Part shown: positions 1-5,621 of the stretch, one piece after another
How the letters are laid out: every line of letters starts with the position of its first letter
Position numbering within the stretch: position 1 is the stretch's first letter
Assembly (NCBI GenBank): GCA_034180465.1
Contig: JAXFOH010000113.1
Span: 1-6,449 of the forward strand
Direction of reading: 5' to 3'
DNA from: CAKUIA01 sp034180465
GTDB taxonomy: Bacteria > Verrucomicrobiota > Verrucomicrobiia > Opitutales > Intestinicryptomonadaceae
Length of the DNA: 6,449 nt
The notes under the pieces: generated by a model
What the model saw: the letters and a program-made list of their open reading frames with translations, nothing else
Database searches by the model: none
What the model was told of the DNA's origin: nothing
Translations under genes and position numbers: made by a program

Positions 1-534
1 CTTTTGCGCGTGCAAAATGCCCGCAACAGTTTTTGCAACCTGCTCTTTCGAAGCCCTGCCAAAGCCGACTACCGCCTGCTTTATTCTTAGGGGGGCGTAT
101 TCAAACAAGGGCAACCCCTCGCAGGCTATGGCTGCAATTGCAGCCCCCCTTGCCGACCCCAAAATTACCGCGGTTTTCGTATTTTGCACATATATGCTAG
201 ACTCTATCGCAACGCAGTCTACATTGTTGCGTATAACCATTGCAGTAGTGCACCTAAATATGTTCGCCAAACATTGGGGCATTGAAATGCCAACTTTGTT
301 TCTTATAATTTCGTGGTCTAGGCAAACGGGGGTTTTGCCCTTTTCGTATTTTACAACCGCCAGCCCCGTGCCCCTAAGGCTTGGGTCTATGCCCAAAACC
401 GTACCGTAGAACTGCCCGCGGTTTGCCGAAAATTCCATTTTGCGCGCGGGCAGCGCAAGCTGTTGTAAGTTGCCGCTTTTTTCAGCAACGCTAGCAAGCT
501 TTTTTGCCCACAATACTCTGGAATTTTTCGACAT
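1..534 (-). CDS. ruvC: RuvC Holliday junction resolvase (3' end cut by window)
   Basis: RuvC cuts Holliday junctions symmetrically during recombinational repair, working with the RuvAB branch-migration complex in the cytoplasm. The 178 visible residues show the RNase H-like fold motifs: GIDPSLRGTG at 48-57 with the first catalytic Asp at 50, AIES at 109-112 with the catalytic Glu at 111, LGSARGAA at 125-132, and FEYAPLRIKQAVVGFGRASKEQV at 144-166, which is very typical of the family. The last acidic catalytic residues lie beyond position 1, so the gene is partial at its 3' end. About 43 residues precede the fold, whereas in E. coli RuvC the GID motif begins within the first ten residues. ATG 534 keeps this extension; an internal Met at residue 33 is an alternative start. 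The start follows the stop of the upstream gene by one base, so translational coupling is likely. No Shine-Dalgarno sequence is visible. The identification is firm and the exact start less so. Confidence 0.94.
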   Translation of the reverse strand, partial: MSKNSRVLWAKKLASVAEKSGNLQQLALPARKMEFSANRGQFYGTVLGIDPSLRGTGLAVVKYEKGKTPVCLDHEIIRNKVGISMPQCLANIFRCTTAMVIRNNVDCVAIESSIYVQNTKTAVILGSARGAAIAAIACEGLPLFEYAPLRIKQAVVGFGRASKEQVAKTVAGILHAQK

Positions 535-535
535 T

Positions 536-1312
536 CTATTTTTTTGAAGAAAGGCGCACAAGCTCTTCCATAGTTAATTGCAGGTAAATTTTCATACTCT
601 TTACCTCCAATATGTAGTTGCGCTTGGGCAACATTCCGTAGTCTTTTTCGAGCTGCAGCTCGGTTTGCGTCAAATACTTTTCGCTAAGCGAAATCTTAAG
701 GGCAAGGCTTTCGCGCTCGGCGGGGCTTTCGGCTTTTGCGGAAAGGTCTCTTAGTTTTTTAAGCTCGGCCTGCTTTGCGGTAAAAGACGTTATAAGCCGC
801 TGGAACTGCGCTATTTTCTTGTGCTCTTTTATTGAAAGCTGCCTGTACAGCTTAAGGCTGTCTTTTTGGGCAATCTTTTGCGGGTCTAAAACAACGCCCT
901 CTTTTGTGCGCAGGTTTTCCGCTTCGTCGTTCGAAAGGGGCGTGCTTAGATACACTTCGCCGAACAAAAACATATATTTTCTGTCGCCTGAAAAATTGTA
1001 GGTTTTAATCATTACGGCGTTGTTTGCGGCGTATTCGTCCTCCAACTGCTTTATCTTTACCGACAGTATTTTTTTGTCGCTTTCCGACGCCGTTTCGCTT
1101 CTGCTTTTTGCCGCCTTAATCGCTGCGTCGTAGCGTCTTAAAATAGACACGTTTTTTTGAAAAATGTCGTTTTGCTTTACGCTTTCTATTTGTTTTACAA
1201 GCAGATACGAATCTCCGCCAACCCTTATAATCTCGGGCTTTCTGTCGGCCGAAAACGCAATGCAGCACGCCGACGACAACGCTATAACTACCGATTTTTT
1301 TAAGATGTTCAT
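536..1312 (-). CDS. secreted coiled-coil-rich protein with an internal duplication, unknown function
   Basis: This 258-residue protein is not one I recognise. The N-terminus (MNILKKSVVIALSSACCIAFSAD) is a signal peptide: two Lys, a hydrophobic core at about 7-20, and probable cleavage near residue 22. It is therefore likely periplasmic or envelope-associated. The rest is charged and helical, with coiled-coil-like stretches around 57-100 and 165-222. Residues about 51-135 and 170-255 look like two copies of one unit: a helix, then K-x-Y, five residues, R-x-Y, a beta-like strand and an L-x-x-x-E-x-x-x-L helix. The open frame extends upstream to 1360, but the Met at 1312 is preferred because it begins the signal peptide and its ATG overlaps the TGA of the preceding gene (ATGA). 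The stop at 536-538 is one base from the ruvC start. The gene thus sits in the middle of a tight three-gene unit. Function is unknown. Confidence 0.86.
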   Translation of the reverse strand: MNILKKSVVIALSSACCIAFSADRKPEIIRVGGDSYLLVKQIESVKQNDIFQKNVSILRRYDAAIKAAKSRSETASESDKKILSVKIKQLEDEYAANNAVMIKTYNFSGDRKYMFLFGEVYLSTPLSNDEAENLRTKEGVVLDPQKIAQKDSLKLYRQLSIKEHKKIAQFQRLITSFTAKQAELKKLRDLSAKAESPAERESLALKISLSEKYLTQTELQLEKDYGMLPKRNYILEVKSMKIYLQLTMEELVRLSSKK

Positions 1313-1857
1313 TGTTTGGGAAATATGTACAATTTCCCACCAATTTTTGGTTTTTTGCAAGTAAAATCGGCGGCAAATATATCGTAGAATTCTTTTAGGC
1401 TGTCGAAATCAACCCTAAATTCCAATGTTTTGCTGTGGGTTGTTTTCGGGTACTCTTTTATAACCGTATTTATATCTAGCGGGTTTTGCGCCCTTGCAAA
1501 ATTTTCGGCACTTTCTACAAGGCTTTTTGGCTTGCTTGCAGCCGCCGCCAAATTCTTGTTTTTCACCAAATCAACTTTCGACGACACAATATTTTCGTTT
1601 ACCGCATATATTCTAACCTGGCTGGGCGACCCCAAAATGTCTATCACAACCTCGGCAACCTCGAAGCCGCCAAGAATATAACTTTGCCGCGAAACTGCGC
1701 AAATAACATCGGTGCTTATGTATATGCTGGCGTTTTCATTAAACTTTATGCCAGTACGCTTTTCGTTTTCGATATTCGCGGTGGAAATGCTTTCGGCGCG
1801 TACCGCACCTGAAAAAAGCGCAAAAATCAAGGTTATTGCAAAAAATATTCTATTCAT
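1309..1857 (-). CDS. small secreted protein of unknown function, first gene of the ruvC unit
   Basis: This 182-residue protein is not recognised. It begins with a clear signal peptide: MNR, a hydrophobic core at about 4-17, and AVRA|ES as a probable signal peptidase I site after residue 21. The export target is the periplasm or outside. The mature part is a mix of short strands (for example 46-80, with ASIYISTDVI and VAEVVIDILG) and a Lys/Ala-rich helical stretch at about 100-125. It ends in a basic, beta-like tail (KIGGKLYIF). The frame is open up to 1935, but the Met at 1857 is preferred because it gives a proper signal peptide and a short leader behind a good promoter; the longer form would overlap the divergent transporter gene. 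The TGA overlaps the ATG of the next gene by four bases, implying coupled translation with the second secreted protein. The two may act together in the envelope, but that is inference. Confidence 0.85.
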   Translation of the reverse strand: MNRIFFAITLIFALFSGAVRAESISTANIENEKRTGIKFNENASIYISTDVICAVSRQSYILGGFEVAEVVIDILGSPSQVRIYAVNENIVSSKVDLVKNKNLAAAASKPKSLVESAENFARAQNPLDINTVIKEYPKTTHSKTLEFRVDFDSLKEFYDIFAADFTCKKPKIGGKLYIFPKQ

Positions 1858-1875
1858 AGTTGCAATTATTTTAAT

Positions 1876-1904
1876 TTTATAGAAAATCTCAAGCGCAATG
1901 TTAA
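1876..1904 (-). promoter_or_regulatory. sigma70-like promoter of the ruvC-containing unit
   Basis: Read on the minus strand, TTAACA (1904-1899, five of six matches to TTGACA) is followed by exactly 17 bases and then TATAAA (1881-1876, five of six matches to TATAAT). A start near 1869 would give a leader of about a dozen bases before ATG 1857. The -35 box covers part of the ATG of the divergent transporter gene at 1898, so the two units share a 40-base AT-rich divergent region. RNA polymerase binding here could interfere with the opposite promoter. I found no equally good plus-strand promoter in the gap. Assignment is by pattern only. Confidence 0.55.
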
Positions 1905-3556
1905 GCTGTAAGAATTTAACCGTAAAAGTACCCAATTCGGAAAAGCCGATTTTGGAAAACGCAAGCGTTGCCTTTAAACCCTATGCAATGAACGCCGTAA
2001 TAGGCCCAAGCGGCTGCGGCAAAACAACGCTGTTAAAGGCAATGCTAAAGATTATAGACGCTACGGGCGACTCGTTTTTTTGCGGGCAAAAAATAAATTC
2101 GTGCAACGACATTGTAGGGCGCGTGGGCTTTGCGCCGCAGTTTACACAGGCCCAGGGCAAGCTTACCGTGCGCGAAACCATACTTAGCACGCTGGACATT
2201 GCCTTAAAAGACAATTCAAAAAAGGCCGAACGCATAGAATACATACTGAAAATTACGGGGCTAAAAGCGCACGAAAATAAGTTGGTAGAATCGCTTTCGG
2301 GCGGGCAGCTTAGGCGAATAGGTTTGGGCATGGAGCTTGCAAACAACCCGCCTGCAATGTTTTGCGACGAAATAACCACTGGGCTAGACCCTCTTTCGGA
2401 AAACGCCATTTTAGACCTGCTTAAAGACCTTTGCAAAAACGATAACAAAACCTTTATATGCATAATACACAACCTTGCAAAGCTAGACTATTTCGACCTT
2501 ATAACGGTTATATACGAAGGCCGCGCGGTGTTTCAGGGCACTTTAAAAGAGCTTAACGAATATTTCGGGATAGATACTCCCTTAAAGCTGTACGACCGCC
2601 TAAACGAAAAGCCCTTGGAATTTTGGCTGAATAAGCAAAGTTTGCGCGGCTTGTGCGAATTTGACACTCCCGAAGAAATACCGCAGGCGGTGCAAAAGCC
2701 GAGCTGGACAAAGCAGGCAAACGTTTTGCTTAGGCGCAGAATTTCGCTGTTTTTTAGGGATACCTCCTACTTGCTTTTAACTTCGGCAATAACATTCGGG
2801 TTTCCGCTTGTGGTTGTAATTTTTGCACTGGGCGGGCTTCCGCAAATAGAGAGCTTGGCGTTAGACCGCAATTTGGGGTTTATAGAAGAGCTGCGGGCAA
2901 ATTTGGCGTTGCAAATAAAGGCGGCAAACGTTTCGACATTGGTTACTGGACTTATCCTATTCCAGGTTGTTTTGCTAAATCTAATTGCATCGAACAACGG
3001 GGCACGCGAAATTGCATCGGAAAGAGGCTTATACGAAAAGGAAAGGCTTTTGGGGCTTAGCCCCTTTGCCTATTGTGTTTCAAAATTCGCCTTTGTAAGC
3101 ATTATTGCATTGTTCCAATCGCTTTGGATGTGCGCGTTTGTAAAATATGCGTGCAAGTTCCCGGGCGAGTTTATTGAGCAAGCTGCTATTATGTGCGCCG
3201 TGGGCGTTTCTATGACATTTGTATGTTTGGCGTTTAGCGCGCTGTGCAATTCGCCCGACAAGGCAAACTTGGTGTCTATATATCTTGTGGGGTTTCAGCT
3301 TCCGCTTTCGGGGGTGGTTTTGGCCTTGCCCGACTCTCTCGTTTGGGTTTGCAGACCCTTTATAAACACCTATTGGGGTTGGTCGGGCTGCATGTCTACA
3401 ATGAAAGACAGCAAGCTATACGACGCCTACGTTATGACGCAGTCGAGCTTTAGCGAGCTGCCAAGCATTTGGATGGTTTTGCTTGTGCTTGGCATACACA
3501 GTGTTCTGGCAATGGCTGCCGTATACTACGGCTGTCAAAGACGCAGGCACGCCTAA
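1898..3556 (+). CDS. ABCG/White-like ABC half transporter (ATPase plus permease)
   Basis: This 552-residue inner-membrane protein has an N-terminal ATPase domain followed by a membrane domain, the order typical of the ABCG/White group, which act as dimers and usually export lipids or hydrophobic compounds. Visible ATPase motifs are Walker A GPSGCGKT (36-43), the Q-loop glutamine 81 followed by the LTVRETI stretch common in this group, signature LSGGQ (133-137), Walker B MFCDE with catalytic Glu 158, D-loop GLD (162-164), and switch His 191. Six hydrophobic segments follow at roughly 291-311, 347-366, 391-413, 427-449, 455-477 and 523-545. Between the second and third is the REIASERGLYEKERLLGLS element (370-388) that matches the conserved ABC2/ABCG coupling region. 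One oddity is ITT in place of the usual PTS after the Walker B DE. All ATPase catalytic residues remain, so it should be active. The substrate cannot be read from the sequence. ATG 1898 directly precedes the domain. No Shine-Dalgarno sequence is visible. Confidence 0.93.
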   Translation: MLSCKNLTVKVPNSEKPILENASVAFKPYAMNAVIGPSGCGKTTLLKAMLKIIDATGDSFFCGQKINSCNDIVGRVGFAPQFTQAQGKLTVRETILSTLDIALKDNSKKAERIEYILKITGLKAHENKLVESLSGGQLRRIGLGMELANNPPAMFCDEITTGLDPLSENAILDLLKDLCKNDNKTFICIIHNLAKLDYFDLITVIYEGRAVFQGTLKELNEYFGIDTPLKLYDRLNEKPLEFWLNKQSLRGLCEFDTPEEIPQAVQKPSWTKQANVLLRRRISLFFRDTSYLLLTSAITFGFPLVVVIFALGGLPQIESLALDRNLGFIEELRANLALQIKAANVSTLVTGLILFQVVLLNLIASNNGAREIASERGLYEKERLLGLSPFAYCVSKFAFVSIIALFQSLWMCAFVKYACKFPGEFIEQAAIMCAVGVSMTFVCLAFSALCNSPDKANLVSIYLVGFQLPLSGVVLALPDSLVWVCRPFINTYWGWSGCMSTMKDSKLYDAYVMTQSSFSELPSIWMVLLVLGIHSVLAMAAVYYGCQRRRHA

Positions 3557-3616
3557 GCTCTAAAATTGTCTTGAACCTTTGCCCTTTATGCAGTTAAGCT
3601 TTTCGGCTTATATAGT

Positions 3617-4222
3617 ATGGATAATTCAAATTTCGACAGTTTCGATTTTAACTTCGACGACTTTTTTTCGACAAAATGGACGCCGAAGGATTGGATTGGC
3701 TATATCCAAAGGTCTGACAAAGACATAGAAGAATTTGCAACGTCGTACGGGGCAAACCGTAAAAACAGCAGCTTGGAGGAAATCTGCAACATTAACGGAT
3801 ACAGCCTAAAGCCCGAAACCGACGCCGACGAAAACGATTTCGATCAAAATTCCGAGCCTTGGACCATCCTAAACCACCCAATCTTTATAATAAGTTCGGG
3901 CATAATAAAATTTGCCAACCAAAAGATAGAAAGCCTTATGGAGCTTTGCCAAATGTCTAGCTTGGCAATTTGGCAGGTTGCAAAGGTAATGATGGAAGTT
4001 TCGCAAAACCTAACTCTTGCGGTAAATTCCACAGACTTGGGCGAACTTGCACTGGCAAAATGGCAGTATAAAAAATCGCTTATAAGCCTTAATTTTGCAT
4101 TAAAGCAAATCGAGAAAATCCAAGGCTACCCGCACGAAGAAACGCGCAGCATTAAGGACGAACTTTTTACCGCAATTTTCGACCTGCGCCAAATGTGCCT
4201 AGACCTTTCAAATGAACAATAG
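3617..4222 (+). CDS. cytoplasmic helical protein of unknown function, between transporter and PhoD-like gene
   Basis: The 201 residues match no family I can name. There is no signal peptide and no convincing membrane segment, so it is probably cytoplasmic. The first 18 residues are strikingly rich in Asp and Phe (FDSFDFNFDDFF) and may be a disordered binding motif. They are followed by a Trp-containing stretch (WTPKDWIGYI, 21-30) and an acidic linker around 67-80. From about 84 to 200 the protein looks like a bundle of four amphipathic helices (for example 101-132, 140-169 and 174-198), with regular hydrophobic spacing. It starts 60 bases after the transporter stop and ends 15 bases before the next gene, with no terminator on either side, so it probably belongs to the same transcript. 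A role as an accessory or regulatory protein of the transporter is possible but rests on position only. The coding call rests on frame length, composition and fit between neighbours. Confidence 0.84.
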   Translation: MDNSNFDSFDFNFDDFFSTKWTPKDWIGYIQRSDKDIEEFATSYGANRKNSSLEEICNINGYSLKPETDADENDFDQNSEPWTILNHPIFIISSGIIKFANQKIESLMELCQMSSLAIWQVAKVMMEVSQNLTLAVNSTDLGELALAKWQYKKSLISLNFALKQIEKIQGYPHEETRSIKDELFTAIFDLRQMCLDLSNEQ

Positions 4223-4237
4223 AAAGACCAAAACAAA

Positions 4238-5554
4238 ATGAAAAATGCGCTAAAAATTCTTCTTTTGCTTTCGGCGACAACGCTGTTCGGGTTCGAAGCC
4301 CCAAAAGCTCCGTTGCAATCGGCAATGCTTGGGGCTGCCGATATGCGACAGGCGTCTATTTGGCTTAACGGCGCCGAAAATTCGGTTTTAACCGTTAGGG
4401 TTTTCAAGGACGGTTTTTCGAAGAGCTATGCGGTTGCTTTAGACGGGTTCGGCGTAGGGAAAAAAAACCTGTGGGGGCTGGAGCCCAACAGCGAATATAA
4501 CTACGAAATTTTAGATGCAAAAGGAGCCGTTTTGTTTGCTGGCAAGCTAAAAACTTCGCCCGACTACCTTACAAGAACGCCCCCGCCAGACTTTTCGATT
4601 GCGGTTTTCGGCAAGTGCCACACAAACGAAGCTTTATACGACGAAGCCTACAAAACCCCGGGCGGCGAATATGAAATATTTAACGCAGCTTTGGCGAAAA
4701 ACCCCTCCGCCGTAATTTGGGCGGCAAACGCCGACACTTTGCGCACGGCAGACTTAGGCTCGAAAGGCGGATACTTTTCGCGCTTTATCCATTCTAGAAA
4801 ACAAAAGGAAAGCCTACCGCTTTTAACCGCAGTGCAAAACATTGGGGTAATGGCGCAAAACTCCTACGGGGTAGAAAGGGCCGACAAAACATCGTTTAGC
4901 AAAGGCATTGCCCAGGACACTTTTAAGGCATTTTGGCCCAACCCCACTTTTGGCGACGAAAATACCCCCGACAATACAATGCGCACCTGCTTTAGATACG
5001 GAGACGCCGAGTTTTTTATTGTAGACGACTGCTCGCAAAAGGACAATATTGAATACAACAAAAAGAAGCGCGAGTTTTTGGGCAGAACGCAACTTAACTG
5101 GCTTAAGCAATCGCTAAAGGCGTCTAATGCAAGCTTTAAGATTGTAGTAATGAATACCCCTGTTTGCAACCCAGCCGAAAGTTTCGAAAACTTTACAATG
5201 GCAAAGAACGAAAAGAACGAATTTTTCGACTTTGTGCAGAGGGAAAAAATTAGCGGCCTTATTTTTGTTTCGGCAAACAAAAACTACGGCGAAATTTCCA
5301 GAATGGTAAGGGCGGGTGCCTACCCCGTGTTCGACATAACGGCAGGGCCTACAACCGCGCGCCCTGCCGAAAGCGCAAAAGAGCTTAACTATTTTAGAGT
5401 GCCGGCTTCTGGCGTATTCAAACGCTCGTTTGTATTGCTTAGTTTTTCGGGCAAGGAAAATGCGCGGTGCCTAACTGTAAAGTTCTTCGACTCGAAAGGC
5501 GCGGAGCTATTCTCGCAAAAAATAGACTTGTCGGACATAAGCTTGTTCAACTAA
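4238..5554 (+). CDS. secreted PhoD-like metallophosphatase homologue, probably catalytically inactive
   Basis: This 438-residue protein starts with a signal peptide (basic MKNALK, hydrophobic core to about 18). A fibronectin-like beta domain (about 22-107, ending in the KLKTSP strand) resembles the N-terminal domain of PhoD-type phosphodiesterases/alkaline phosphatases. The core follows the family layout: FGKC (124-127), a segment at 159-167 where GD is expected, the AFWPNPTFG stretch (231-239), YGDAEFFIVDD (254-264), then FLGRTQLNWLKQSLKASNASFKIVV (280-304), a strong family match, and IFVSANKNYGEISR (342-355). By comparison with what I remember of active members, the metal ligands are gone: the Asp of GD is Asn 164, the DDHD motif aligns with NIGV (201-204), and GDRH aligns with ANKN (346-349). 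Cys 127 is kept. It is therefore likely a pseudoenzyme with a binding or structural role outside the cytoplasm. The frame is intact with no stop or shift. It is the last gene before a strong terminator. Confidence 0.78.
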   Translation: MKNALKILLLLSATTLFGFEAPKAPLQSAMLGAADMRQASIWLNGAENSVLTVRVFKDGFSKSYAVALDGFGVGKKNLWGLEPNSEYNYEILDAKGAVLFAGKLKTSPDYLTRTPPPDFSIAVFGKCHTNEALYDEAYKTPGGEYEIFNAALAKNPSAVIWAANADTLRTADLGSKGGYFSRFIHSRKQKESLPLLTAVQNIGVMAQNSYGVERADKTSFSKGIAQDTFKAFWPNPTFGDENTPDNTMRTCFRYGDAEFFIVDDCSQKDNIEYNKKKREFLGRTQLNWLKQSLKASNASFKIVVMNTPVCNPAESFENFTMAKNEKNEFFDFVQREKISGLIFVSANKNYGEISRMVRAGAYPVFDITAGPTTARPAESAKELNYFRVPASGVFKRSFVLLSFSGKENARCLTVKFFDSKGAELFSQKIDLSDISLFN

Positions 5555-5570
5555 AAAAATTTGTTTCAAA

Positions 5571-5620
5571 AAGAACGCCGTATTTCCAAAAGGGATTGCG
5601 GCGTTTTTGTTTTTTATTTT
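5571..5620. terminator. bidirectional intrinsic terminator
   Basis: AAGAACGCCG (5571-5580) pairs with CGGCGTTTTT (5599-5608) through ten positions including one G-T pair. The pairing continues inward past one T-T mismatch to an AAAA tetraloop at 5588-5591. On the plus strand the stem runs into a T-rich tract to about 5620; on the minus strand it is followed by T-rich sequence (complement of 5551-5573). It lies between two convergent genes, 16 bases after the PhoD-like stop, and can serve both that unit and xseA. Confidence 0.87.
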
Positions 5621-5621
5621 T

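Noticed and set aside
17..409. Plus-strand 130-residue open frame
   Set aside because: It lies antisense to ruvC, whose minus-strand translation carries clear family motifs across the same bases.
1858..1935. Longer start for the first secreted protein
   Set aside because: The extra 26 residues would precede a complete signal peptide and overlap the divergent gene; the promoter also leaves only a short leader before 1857.
1981..2472. Minus-strand 163-residue open frame inside the transporter gene
   Set aside because: It is antisense to the ATPase domain with its Walker A, signature and Walker B motifs; composition and lack of motifs mark it as a shadow.
3595..3610. TAAGC...GCTTA hairpin in the 60-base gap before 3617
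   Set aside because: The stem is only five base pairs and is not followed by a T-tract, so it is neither a terminator nor a recognisable riboswitch. The TATATA at 3609-3614 is too close to the start codon to act as its -10 box.
4864..5280. Minus-strand 138-residue open frame inside the PhoD-like gene
   Set aside because: The plus frame over the same bases carries the family-conserved LGRTQLNWLKQSL stretch, so this is a shadow frame.
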